From Clostridia bacterium (lineage in GTDB: Bacteria > Bacillota > Clostridia > Oscillospirales > Ruminococcaceae), in contig QKDG01000058.1 of assembly GCA_003246805.1 (NCBI GenBank), positions 1 to 6,579 on the forward strand: 6,579 nucleotides of DNA, written 5' to 3'. Positions 1 through 6,579 of the stretch are shown one piece after another. Made by a program: the position numbers and the translations under genes. How positions within the stretch are numbered: position 1 is the first letter of the stretch; every line of letters starts with the position of its first letter. The notes below the pieces were generated by a model, which had not been told where the DNA came from, did no database searches, and saw only the letters and a program-made list of their open reading frames with translations.

Positions 1-573
1 GAATGTAAAATATATTATATAACAGATGAAATTTCATCAAAATTATCAGACACAAAATCCCCACAAGGAATATATGCAATTTCTAAAAAGCTTGACAAAA
101 TCAATATCGCTGATAAAATATTAACTAATGGAAAATTCATAATACTAAATAATTTGCAGGACCCAGGCAATATCGGCACAATAATCAGAACAGCTGACGC
201 TGTTGGAATAAACGGAATATTTCTCACTGATGATTGCTGTGATATTTATAATCCTAAGCTTGTTCGTTCAACAATGGGGTCATTATTCAGATTAAAAATC
301 GTTCATGATGTTGCCATTGAAGAGGTTTTTAAGCTTTTAAGGCTCAATAATATCAAATCCTATGCGGCAGTAATCGACAATAATGCGGTATCTTTGACAG
401 AGTGTGATTTTTCTCCCCCTTGTGCTGTAATTATCGGAAATGAGGGGAACGGCCTGCCACAGAAGATATCTGATTTATGTGACGAAAAACTTACTATTAA
501 AATGCAGGGGAACATTAATTCAATGAATGCAGCAATGGCAGCAGGAATAATAATGTGGGAAATGCTGAAATAG
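1..573 (+). CDS. TrmH/SpoU-family RNA 2'-O-ribose methyltransferase, 3' part (5' end outside window)
   Basis: Partial gene: the frame is open from base 1 and ends at TAG 571-573, giving 190 visible residues. Full-length relatives are about 260 residues, so roughly 70 N-terminal residues lie upstream. The enzyme family transfers a methyl group from S-adenosylmethionine to a ribose 2'-OH in rRNA or tRNA, using a trefoil-knot SPOUT fold. All three SpoU motifs are visible: motif 1 NNLQDPGNIGTIIRTADAVG (from residue 50), with the conserved Asn and Arg; motif 2 IGNEGNG (residues 145-151); and motif 3 INSMNAAMAAGI (from residue 172), ending in the knot. Before motif 1, the LSDTKSPQGIYA stretch matches the end of the L30e-like substrate-binding domain of YsgA/MRM3-type members. 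The B. subtilis YsgA protein (RlmP) methylates G2553 of 23S rRNA; the same target here is only a possibility. A TTG at 154 falls inside motif 1 and cannot be the start. The family call is firm; the substrate is unknown. Confidence 0.93.
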   Translation, partial: ECKIYYITDEISSKLSDTKSPQGIYAISKKLDKINIADKILTNGKFIILNNLQDPGNIGTIIRTADAVGINGIFLTDDCCDIYNPKLVRSTMGSLFRLKIVHDVAIEEVFKLLRLNNIKSYAAVIDNNAVSLTECDFSPPCAVIIGNEGNGLPQKISDLCDEKLTIKMQGNINSMNAAMAAGIIMWEMLK

Positions 574-574
574 C

Positions 575-582
575 AGGGAGGT
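575..582 (+). promoter_or_regulatory. ribosome binding site of dprA
   Basis: AGGGAGGT lies just after the stop codon of the upstream methyltransferase gene and 8 bases before TTG 591. It is a strong Shine-Dalgarno match at good spacing. It decides the choice of the TTG start, because no ATG or GTG in this frame sits nearby in a better position. Confidence 0.8.
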
Positions 583-590
583 AAATAGTT

Positions 591-1811
591 TTGGACACCT
601 TGAAGTACTGGGTCTGGTTGGCGTTGGCTTTTGGTGCCGCCAATCATCGGGTATGGGAACTGACAATTGAATTTGAAAATGTTGAATCTGCTTACAAAGC
701 ATTAAAAACCAACAATTTAAAAGGCGTGACAGAAAAGGAAAAACAATCGATTAAAACAACACATATTGAACAGGCAGAAAAAATCATTGAATATTGTAAT
801 AATAATCAAATCTCAATAATTTCGTATGAGGATGAAAGCTATCCTGCACGACTGCGTGAGATTTATAATCCGCCTGTTGTGCTTTATTGCTATGGTGATT
901 TAAGTTTTGTTGATAATAGTATCGCTCTTGGTGTTGTTGGCGCAAGGGAGCCATCAGACTACGGAGTAAATGTTGCCGAGAATATTTGTAGCGAGCTTGC
1001 AAGGGTAGGCACAGTGCTGGTAAGTGGCTTTGCTTATGGTATTGATTCCATAGCGCATAAATGTGCCTTGGTTAATCACAGCAAAACGATTGCCGTATTG
1101 GCTGGCGGGGTTGATTATGATTATCCTGTTGAGAACGCAAAGCTCAAAAAAATTCTTGCAAAAAATGGTGCTGTCATCAGCGAATATCCACCGGGAACAA
1201 AGCCGTTTTTTGAGTTTTTCAGGCAACGGAACAGGCTGATTTCTGCTTTGAGCCTTGGTGTTCTTATTATCGAAGCTTCTTCAAAAAGTGGTTCTTTAAA
1301 CACTGCAAGCCATGCATTGCAGCAGGGGAAGGATATTTTTTGTATTCCACCACATGATATATTTGATGAAAAATATTCTGGTGTAATAAGCCTTTTAAGG
1401 GATGGTGCAATACCGGTATTCAGCCATCTTGATATTCTTTATGAGTATTATGATAACTATTCCCATAAGCTAAAAGAGAACAAGATGTTTGAGAATTATC
1501 TTATAACCCCCTCAAATAAAAGTGAGCAAAAGCAAGACATATTTAATAAAGATGATTTCACAAAAAGCATTATTAAAGAAAAAGCTGAGAAAAACACAAA
1601 GCCTGATGCTCATCAAAAAACTCATAATGATTATTCACATCTGAGTGAAGTTCAAAGTAAAATAATTGAGCTTTTAAAAGATAAAACACTACTTGTAGAT
1701 GATATCATTTGTGAATTACAGCTTGATGTTTCGGTTGTTCTTATGGAGCTTACCGAACTTGAGCTTAATGGCTTGATCAAATCACTTGCAGGCAAAAGAT
1801 ATAGCCTTTAA
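591..1811 (+). CDS. dprA: DNA-processing protein DprA (Smf)
   Basis: A 406-residue DprA. In competent bacteria the protein binds incoming single-stranded DNA in the cytoplasm and loads RecA on it; the gene is also kept in many bacteria not known to take up DNA. The N-terminal part (about 1-110) starts LKYWVWLALAFGAAN and includes YPARLREI, as is usual for the family. The Rossmann-like DNA-binding core (about 110-280) has GAREPSDYG (117-125), SGFAYGID (145-152), the RQRNR segment (211-215) and EASSKSGSLNTA (from 228). A charged, low-complexity linker of about 60 residues follows (288-348). The end (about 349-406) is a winged-helix domain of the DprA C-terminal type. The length exceeds that of B. 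subtilis DprA (about 300), which lacks this C-terminal domain. The TTG start is chosen because of the ribosome binding site at 575-582. The gene follows the methyltransferase gene by 17 bases and precedes topA, the usual Firmicutes neighbour. Identity is very sure; a role in competence cannot be judged here. Confidence 0.97.
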   Translation: MDTLKYWVWLALAFGAANHRVWELTIEFENVESAYKALKTNNLKGVTEKEKQSIKTTHIEQAEKIIEYCNNNQISIISYEDESYPARLREIYNPPVVLYCYGDLSFVDNSIALGVVGAREPSDYGVNVAENICSELARVGTVLVSGFAYGIDSIAHKCALVNHSKTIAVLAGGVDYDYPVENAKLKKILAKNGAVISEYPPGTKPFFEFFRQRNRLISALSLGVLIIEASSKSGSLNTASHALQQGKDIFCIPPHDIFDEKYSGVISLLRDGAIPVFSHLDILYEYYDNYSHKLKENKMFENYLITPSNKSEQKQDIFNKDDFTKSIIKEKAEKNTKPDAHQKTHNDYSHLSEVQSKIIELLKDKTLLVDDIICELQLDVSVVLMELTELELNGLIKSLAGKRYSL

Positions 1812-1830
1812 ATAAATTATGCATAAGAAT

Positions 1831-1834
1831 GGAG
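1831..1834 (+). promoter_or_regulatory. ribosome binding site of topA
   Basis: GGAG, 5 bases before ATG 1840. It favours this ATG over the in-frame ATG at 1819, which has only A/T-rich sequence (TTTAAATAAATT) before it and no purine-rich site. Confidence 0.65.
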
Positions 1835-1839
1835 ATACT

Positions 1840-3930
1840 ATGTCGAACTTAGTTATAGTTGAGTCGCCCGCAAAGGCGAAAACAATAAAAAAGTATTTAG
1901 GTGAAAATTTCGAAGTTATTGCTTCAATGGGGCATATTCGTGACCTTCCAAAATCAAAGATAGGTGTTGATATTGAGAATGATTTTGCGCCTAAATATAT
2001 GAATATAAAAGGCAAGGAAGATTTAATAAAAAAGCTTAAAAAGGAAGCTAAGGGTAGCGAAAAAGTTTTTCTTGCAACTGACCCTGACCGTGAGGGTGAA
2101 GCTATCTCATGGCATTTGGCACAGCTGCTGGATTTGGACTTGACTTCAAAAAACAGGATTACTTTTAATGAGATAACTAAAACAGGAATTAAGTCGGGTA
2201 TGGATAATCCGCGCGAAATCGACTTGAATCTGGTAAATGCACAGCAGGCGAGGAGAATTCTTGACAGAATCGTAGGCTATAAGCTAAGCCCTTTCCTATG
2301 GAAAAAGGTAAGACGTGGCTTGTCAGCAGGGCGAGTGCAGTCTGTTGCTGTGAGAATAATTGTTGACAGGGAAAAGGAGATAAACAGCTTTGTAAGCGAG
2401 GAATACTGGTCAATTGACGCAAAGCTGACGGCACCATCAAGCAGAAAAGCATTTGATGCAAAGCTAAGCGGCAAAAATGGCAAAAAAATTGAAATTTCGT
2501 CAAAAGAACAAGCAGATGAGATTTTAAAGGCAGTAGAAAATGCAATCTTTAAAGTTGCAGGCGTTAAAAAGCGTGTAACAAAAAAATCACCAGCGGCACC
2601 ATTTACAACTTCAACATTGCAGCAGGAGGCTTCAAAAAAGCTTGGATTCCAGGCAAAGAGGACAATGAAGGCAGCACAGGAGCTTTATGAGGGTATTGAT
2701 GTTGCTGGAATGGGCGCAGTTGGTCTTATAACATATATGAGAACCGATTCTCTTCGTGTATCTGAGGAGGCAAGGGTAGCAGCATATAATTATATAAAAT
2801 CAGCCTATGGCGAGCAGTATATTCCTGAAAATGTAAGGATGTTCAAATCAAAAAACAACGCTCAGGATGCTCACGAGGCGATAAGGCCAAGTATGCCGGA
2901 GCTTACTCCCGATAGAGTTAAATCCAGCTTATCCTCTGACCAGTTCAAGCTGTATAGCCTTATATGGAAGCGATTTATAGCGAGCCAGATGGCAAATGCT
3001 TTGCTTGATACGGTTTCTGTTGATATAGCTGCGGATGCCTATAACTTCAAAGCGTCAGGATATTCTGTAAAATTTGATGGATATACGACTGTTTATGAAG
3101 AAACCAAGGATGAAAATGATGAGAGTGCAAACGTTCTGCCTGAGATTAATAAGGACGATATTCTCAAAATAAAAACAATTGCTGGCAATCAGCATTTTAC
3201 TCAGCCACCTGCAAGATATACCGAAGCATCTCTTATCAAGGCACTTGAAGAAAACGGAATCGGCAGGCCAAGCACATACGCACCAACAATCACAACAATC
3301 CTGGCAAGAAGCTATGTTGAAAGGGATGTAAAGCAGTTAAAGCCTACGGCATTGGGTGAGGTTATCACTGATTTGCTCAGCGAGCATTTTTATAGAATTG
3401 TTGACACTAAGTTTACTGCCGAGATGGAAACTAATCTTGACGGTGTTGAAGTTGGTGAAAAGGGATGGGTTGATACATTAAAGGATTTTTATTCTAATTT
3501 TGCGGTTTCTTTAACCAAGGCAGAGGAAGCGTTGGAAGGAAAGCGTGTTAAAGTTCCAGACGAAGAAACAGACATTGTTTGCGAAAAATGTGGCAGAAAC
3601 ATGGTAATAAAAATTGGAAAGTTTGGTAAGTTTTTAGCCTGCCCTGGTTTCCCTGAATGCACAAACACAAAGAAGATTGTTCAGGAAACAGGCGGTAATT
3701 GCCCGTTTTGTGGCAAAAAGGTATTGCAGAAAAAATCAAAAAAAGGCAAGAAGTATTTTGGCTGCGAGAATAATCCTAATTGTAGCTTTATGACATGGGA
3801 TACACCAGTGCCGGACAAATGCCCTAAATGTGGTTCAACATTATTCCAGAAGGGCGGGAAATCAGGAAAATTAATATGCCACAAAAATGGATGTGGCTTT
3901 GAGAAAGAGTTAAGTAAAAATGAAGGTTAA
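1840..3930 (+). CDS. topA: DNA topoisomerase I (type IA, omega protein)
   Basis: A complete 696-residue type IA topoisomerase, which relaxes negative supercoils by cutting and passing one strand through a 5'-phosphotyrosyl link, balancing gyrase. It begins MSNLVIVESPAKAKTIKKYL, the usual TOPRIM opening with the catalytic Glu. The metal-binding TDPDREGE motif gives D81, D83 and E85. The active-site tyrosine is Y299 in GLITYMRTDS. The core also holds QDAHEAIRP and the EENGIGRPSTYAPT segment. Three C-terminal four-cysteine zinc fingers follow: C581/C584/C601/C607, C621/C624/C642/C648 and C661/C664/C680/C685, all intact. An ATG at 1819 would add seven residues (MHKNGDT), but the family alignment and the GGAG at 1831 favour 1840. 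The gene starts 28 bases after dprA and its last 11 bases overlap trmFO. Nothing suggests decay; the length is normal for Firmicutes. Confidence 0.98.
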   Translation: MSNLVIVESPAKAKTIKKYLGENFEVIASMGHIRDLPKSKIGVDIENDFAPKYMNIKGKEDLIKKLKKEAKGSEKVFLATDPDREGEAISWHLAQLLDLDLTSKNRITFNEITKTGIKSGMDNPREIDLNLVNAQQARRILDRIVGYKLSPFLWKKVRRGLSAGRVQSVAVRIIVDREKEINSFVSEEYWSIDAKLTAPSSRKAFDAKLSGKNGKKIEISSKEQADEILKAVENAIFKVAGVKKRVTKKSPAAPFTTSTLQQEASKKLGFQAKRTMKAAQELYEGIDVAGMGAVGLITYMRTDSLRVSEEARVAAYNYIKSAYGEQYIPENVRMFKSKNNAQDAHEAIRPSMPELTPDRVKSSLSSDQFKLYSLIWKRFIASQMANALLDTVSVDIAADAYNFKASGYSVKFDGYTTVYEETKDENDESANVLPEINKDDILKIKTIAGNQHFTQPPARYTEASLIKALEENGIGRPSTYAPTITTILARSYVERDVKQLKPTALGEVITDLLSEHFYRIVDTKFTAEMETNLDGVEVGEKGWVDTLKDFYSNFAVSLTKAEEALEGKRVKVPDEETDIVCEKCGRNMVIKIGKFGKFLACPGFPECTNTKKIVQETGGNCPFCGKKVLQKKSKKGKKYFGCENNPNCSFMTWDTPVPDKCPKCGSTLFQKGGKSGKLICHKNGCGFEKELSKNEG

Positions 3931-5227
3931 GGTAATAGGTGCAGGGCTTGCCGGCTGTGAAGCAGCATGGCAGCTTGCTAACAATGATATAGAAGTCGAG
4001 CTTTATGAAATGAAGCCCGTAAAATTTTCCCCCGCACATTCTTATAAAGGATTTGCGGAGCTTGTGTGTTCAAATTCCTTAAAGGCAGCGAGAATTGATT
4101 CTGCCGCTGGAATGCTGAAAGAGGAAATGCGCAGGCTTGGCTCTCTGACAATTGAATGTGCAGAAGAAACAGCTGTTTCAGCAGGTGGTGCTTTGGCTGT
4201 TGACAGGGAAAAATTCTCTGACCTTGTTACAGAACGTATAAAAAAACATCAAAATATAAAAATTTTTACAGAAGAAATAACCAAAATTCCCGATAAATAT
4301 GTTATAATAGCAACAGGGCCGTTGACTTCTGGCGAATTTGCGAAAAGCATAGCAGAAAAATGTGGTAACTACCTTAGCTTTTTTGATGCGGCAGCCCCTA
4401 TCGTAACCTATGAAAGCCTTGATAAAGAGCTTGTTTTTTATGCTTCACGCTACGGTAAGGGAGAGGCTGATTATATTAACTGCCCCATGAACAAGGAAGA
4501 ATATCAGCGGTTTTATAACGAACTTATTAATGCTGAGGTTGCTCCGTTAAAAGAATTTGAGAAAGAGCATTTCAAGGTTTACGAGGGATGTATGCCGGTT
4601 GAGGTTCTGGCAAAGCGTGGTGAGGATACAATGCGTTTTGGCCCATTAAAGCCCGTCGGGTTGACTGACCCACGAACAGGAAAGCGACCTTATGCGGTTG
4701 TTCAGCTGAGAAAAGAGAATAACGAGGGCACCCTGTACAATCTTGTAGGGTTTCAGACCAACTTAAAATTTGGCGAGCAAAAGCGTGTTTTTTCACTGAT
4801 AGCAGGGCTTGAAAACGCTGAATTTGTGCGTTATGGCGTAATGCACAGGAATACCTTTATTGATAGCCCAAGGCTTTTGAATGAGCATTTTTGCATGAAG
4901 AGCGACAGCAATATTTATTTTGCCGGGCAGATTACAGGGGTTGAGGGATACATTGAATCAGCAGCAAGCGGAATTGTTGCCGGGCTTAATCTTTCAAGAA
5001 AAATCAATGGTGTTGATGAAATTTCATACCCCAGAGAAACAATGACAGGCTCACTTTCTAAATACATCAGTGATGATAGTGTTGTAAATTTTCAGCCGAT
5101 GGGCAGCAATATGGGAATTCTACCGGATTTACCTGAAAAAATCAGGGATAAAAAACTTAAATATCAGGCCCTTGCAGAACGTGGCTTGAATGAACTAAAT
5201 AAATTATTAGCAGAAATGAGGATATAA
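3920..5227 (+). CDS. trmFO: methylenetetrahydrofolate--tRNA-(uracil-5-)-methyltransferase TrmFO (Gid)
   Basis: A complete 435-residue TrmFO. The flavoprotein makes 5-methyluridine at position 54 of the tRNA T-loop, taking the carbon from 5,10-methylenetetrahydrofolate and using FAD(H2), in place of the SAM-dependent TrmA of other bacteria. The N-terminus MKVKVIGAGLAGCEAAWQL carries the FAD dinucleotide-binding GxGxxG (residues 7-12). FAELVCSNSLKA contains C50, and EGCMPVEVLAKRG contains C224; these correspond to the two cysteines studied in the B. subtilis enzyme (C53 and C226). The second FAD-contact region FAGQITGVEGYIESAASG starts at residue 334. Length and ends are normal for the family. 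The ATG lies inside the end of topA in another frame, 11 bases before that gene ends. Only a weak purine stretch (AAAGAG, 3904-3909) precedes it, so translation is probably coupled to topA. The topA-trmFO pairing is standard in Firmicutes. Confidence 0.98.
   Translation: MKVKVIGAGLAGCEAAWQLANNDIEVELYEMKPVKFSPAHSYKGFAELVCSNSLKAARIDSAAGMLKEEMRRLGSLTIECAEETAVSAGGALAVDREKFSDLVTERIKKHQNIKIFTEEITKIPDKYVIIATGPLTSGEFAKSIAEKCGNYLSFFDAAAPIVTYESLDKELVFYASRYGKGEADYINCPMNKEEYQRFYNELINAEVAPLKEFEKEHFKVYEGCMPVEVLAKRGEDTMRFGPLKPVGLTDPRTGKRPYAVVQLRKENNEGTLYNLVGFQTNLKFGEQKRVFSLIAGLENAEFVRYGVMHRNTFIDSPRLLNEHFCMKSDSNIYFAGQITGVEGYIESAASGIVAGLNLSRKINGVDEISYPRETMTGSLSKYISDDSVVNFQPMGSNMGILPDLPEKIRDKKLKYQALAERGLNELNKLLAEMRI
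5218..5222 (+). promoter_or_regulatory. ribosome binding site of plsX, inside the end of trmFO
   Basis: GAGGA, 7 bases before ATG 5230. It lies within the last codons of trmFO, whose stop is only 2 bases before the plsX start, so ribosomes finishing trmFO can re-initiate on plsX. Confidence 0.7.
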
Positions 5228-5229
5228 AA

Positions 5230-6231
5230 ATGAAGATTATTGTTGATGCTTTTGGTGGCGACAATGCACCGCTCGAAGTTTTAAAAGGCAGTGCAATGGC
5301 TGTTGAAAAGCTTGGAGTTGAGGTTGTACTGGCAGGAGATGAGAATATAATTATCCAAACTGCAAAGGATAACAGTATTTCTCTTGACGGTATTTCAATT
5401 AAACACGCAACCCAGTTTATAGCGGTTTGCGAAGAGCCAACAATGATTTTGAAGGAAAAATCTGATTGCTCAATGGCTGTTGGTATGAAAATGCTTGTCG
5501 ATGATGAAGGCGATGCATTTGTTAGTGCTGGTAGCACAGGTGCACTTGTTGTCGGCTCAACCTTTATTGTAAAACGCTTAAAGGGCATAAAAAGAGCGGC
5601 GCTTGCTACCATTTTGCCAACACAAAAAGACCCTACCATGCTGTTGGATGTAGGTGCAAACTCAGATTGTCGCCCTGAAATGCTAACTCAATTCGGAATA
5701 ATGGGCTCTTGTTATATGAATAAAATTATGGGGATAGAAAAACCTACCGTCGGGCTGCTAAACATAGGCTCAGAAAAATCAAAGGGGCGTGCCCTTGAGC
5801 TTGAAACCTATGAGCAGCTTGAAAAAGCCCCCGTAAATTTTATCGGTAATGTAGAGGCAAGAGAAATACCAAAGGGCGAGTGCAATGTTATAGTTGCTGA
5901 TGGCTTTACTGGGAATGTTGCATTGAAGTTATATGAGGGAATGGGTTCGTTTTTTTCAAAAACTTTAAAAGGAATGCTGCTTGACGGCATAGCTTCAAAA
6001 ATAGCAGCAGTTTTATTACTTAAAAAGGTTAAAGCGTTCCGCAAAAAAATGGATTATTCAGAGCATGGGGGAGCACCCTTGCTTGGTACATCAAAGCCTG
6101 TAATAAAAGCCCACGGAAGCTCGGACGCAAAGGCATTTTATAATGCTATTCGGCAGGCAGATAATTTTGTGAAATCACAGGTAATCGGTGAAATTTCAAA
6201 GTCATTGTCAGCTATAAGCGTTAAAGAATAA
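5230..6231 (+). CDS. plsX: phosphate acyltransferase PlsX
   Basis: A complete 333-residue PlsX. It converts acyl-ACP plus phosphate to acyl-phosphate and free ACP. The acyl-phosphate is then used by the membrane protein PlsY to acylate glycerol-3-phosphate, the first step of phospholipid synthesis in most bacteria. Family signatures run the whole length: MKIIVDAFGGDNAPLEVLKG at the N-terminus, VSAGSTGALVVGST (from 98), DVGANSDCRPE (140-150), NIGSEKSKG, ADGFTGNVALK (223-233), YSEHGGAPLLG (ending at 286) and KAHGSSD. A hydrophobic and lysine-rich stretch at about 254-276 could be the amphipathic part that attaches the protein to the membrane, as shown for B. subtilis PlsX; that is inference. 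The gene starts 2 bases after trmFO and ends in tandem stops (TAA TAA, 6229-6234). It precedes rnc, a common neighbour, but acpP, often found between them, is absent. Confidence 0.98.
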   Translation: MKIIVDAFGGDNAPLEVLKGSAMAVEKLGVEVVLAGDENIIIQTAKDNSISLDGISIKHATQFIAVCEEPTMILKEKSDCSMAVGMKMLVDDEGDAFVSAGSTGALVVGSTFIVKRLKGIKRAALATILPTQKDPTMLLDVGANSDCRPEMLTQFGIMGSCYMNKIMGIEKPTVGLLNIGSEKSKGRALELETYEQLEKAPVNFIGNVEAREIPKGECNVIVADGFTGNVALKLYEGMGSFFSKTLKGMLLDGIASKIAAVLLLKKVKAFRKKMDYSEHGGAPLLGTSKPVIKAHGSSDAKAFYNAIRQADNFVKSQVIGEISKSLSAISVKE

Positions 6232-6239
6232 TAAGCAAC

Positions 6240-6245
6240 GGAAGG
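6240..6245 (+). promoter_or_regulatory. ribosome binding site of rnc
   Basis: GGAAGG, 7 bases before ATG 6253, in the 21-base gap after plsX. It supports the rnc start; no hairpin or terminator fits in this gap. Confidence 0.7.
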
Positions 6246-6252
6246 TATTAAA

Positions 6253-6579
6253 ATGAAAGAATTTCAAGGAATTATTAAATATACATTTAATAACGACAGG
6301 CTGTTGTACGAAGCTTTGTCGCATTCTTCCTTTGCAAATGAGAATAAGAAAACCCGAAACAGTAACGAAAGGCTTGAATTCCTTGGGGATTCGGTTCTTT
6401 CTATTGTCGTATCAGAATATCTTTTTGAAAATTATAAGAATATGCCTGAGGGAGAGCTTACAAGAATCAGAGCATCACTTGTATGTGAAAAATCCTTGCA
6501 CTGCTTTGCACAAGAAATTAATCTTGGTGATTTTATAATGCTTGGCAGGGGGGAAGAGCATACCGGTGGCAGAGAACGC
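6253..6579 (+). CDS. rnc: ribonuclease III, 5' part (3' end outside window)
   Basis: Partial gene: 109 residues are visible and the frame is still open at the window edge; full-length bacterial RNase III is about 220-240 residues. The enzyme cuts double-stranded RNA, maturing the 16S and 23S rRNA precursors and processing structured mRNAs. The visible part is most of the catalytic domain. It includes LSHSSFANE and the signature NERLEFLGDSVL, with E39, E42 and D46 matching E38, E41 and D45 of the E. coli enzyme. PEGELTRIRASLVCEKSL and LGRGEEHTGGRER follow. The second pair of metal ligands and the C-terminal double-stranded-RNA-binding domain would lie beyond the edge and cannot be checked. The start is set by the GGAAGG at 6240-6245. 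It follows plsX by 21 bases, and smc is the commonest next gene in Firmicutes. Confidence 0.96.
   Translation, partial: MKEFQGIIKYTFNNDRLLYEALSHSSFANENKKTRNSNERLEFLGDSVLSIVVSEYLFENYKNMPEGELTRIRASLVCEKSLHCFAQEINLGDFIMLGRGEEHTGGRER

Noticed and set aside
154..156. TTG as the start of the methyltransferase
   Set aside because: It lies inside SpoU motif 1, and the same frame upstream to base 1 encodes recognisable family sequence, so the gene simply begins outside the window.
1773..1818. Possible promoter before topA (TTGATC or TTGCAG with TATAGC or TAAATA)
   Set aside because: The -35 and -10 matches are poor or wrongly spaced (21 bases for the first pair), as expected by chance in AT-rich sequence.
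1819..1839. Upstream in-frame ATG that would lengthen TopA by seven residues
   Set aside because: No ribosome binding site precedes it, the extra residues MHKNGDT are not part of the family, and ATG 1840 has GGAG 5 bases upstream and begins the typical TopA N-terminus.
2189..2545. 118-residue open frame on the minus strand opposite topA
   Set aside because: It is antisense to the conserved TopA core, has no recognisable motif and no supporting start signals.
2362..4212. Repeated GTTGACAGGGAAAA at 2362-2375 and 4199-4212
   Set aside because: Both copies encode V-D-R-E-K in frame in topA and trmFO; two short copies far apart with the same coding sense look like chance, and neither has a matching -10 at proper spacing after its TTGACA.
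5157..5639. 160-residue open frame on the minus strand opposite plsX
   Set aside because: It is fully antisense to a certain gene, is low-complexity in Ser, Ile and Phe, shows no family motif and arises from the codon pattern of plsX.
574..6252. Intrinsic terminators or riboswitches in the gaps between genes
   Set aside because: The gaps are 2 to 28 bases and hold only ribosome binding sites; none has room for a hairpin with a T-tract.
6332..6538. 68-residue open frame on the plus strand
   Set aside because: It is a shifted-frame shadow of rnc; the rnc frame carries the NERLEFLGD signature and a good ribosome binding site.

Overview
The window is a dense, single-strand run of six housekeeping genes, all on the + strand, with no non-coding gap longer than about 30 bases. 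The DNA is AT-rich with A/T-leaning third codon positions. Ribosome binding sites are purine-rich, one start is TTG, and the order combines the Firmicutes dprA-topA-trmFO block with the plsX-rnc block. Together this points to a low-GC Clostridia-type Firmicute, perhaps of the Oscillospiraceae/Ruminococcaceae sort. The lineage is inferred from gene order and protein flavour, not from a database comparison.

Layout: (1) 1-573, the 3' part of a TrmH/SpoU-family RNA 2'-O-ribose methyltransferase, cut by the left window edge. (2) 591-1811, dprA, DNA-processing protein A, with a TTG start behind a strong ribosome binding site. (3) 1840-3930, topA, DNA topoisomerase I with three C-terminal zinc fingers. 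(4) 3920-5227, trmFO, the folate/FAD-dependent tRNA U54 methyltransferase, overlapping topA by 11 bases. (5) 5230-6231, plsX, phosphate acyltransferase. (6) 6253-6579, the 5' part of rnc, ribonuclease III, cut by the right edge. Spacings are 17, 28, -11, 2 and 21 bases, and no terminator hairpin or clear promoter was seen between genes, so the set is probably one transcription unit.

Functionally the genes cover rRNA and tRNA modification (the SpoU methyltransferase, TrmFO), single-stranded DNA handling and supercoiling (DprA, TopA), the first step of phospholipid synthesis (PlsX) and double-stranded RNA processing (RNase III). They do not form one pathway; this is a growth-linked housekeeping operon. 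I found no mobile element, CRISPR array, RNA gene, defence system or other undescribed system. The points most worth a second look are the absence of acpP between plsX and rnc, the joining of two blocks that are separate in Bacillus, and a long charged linker in DprA.
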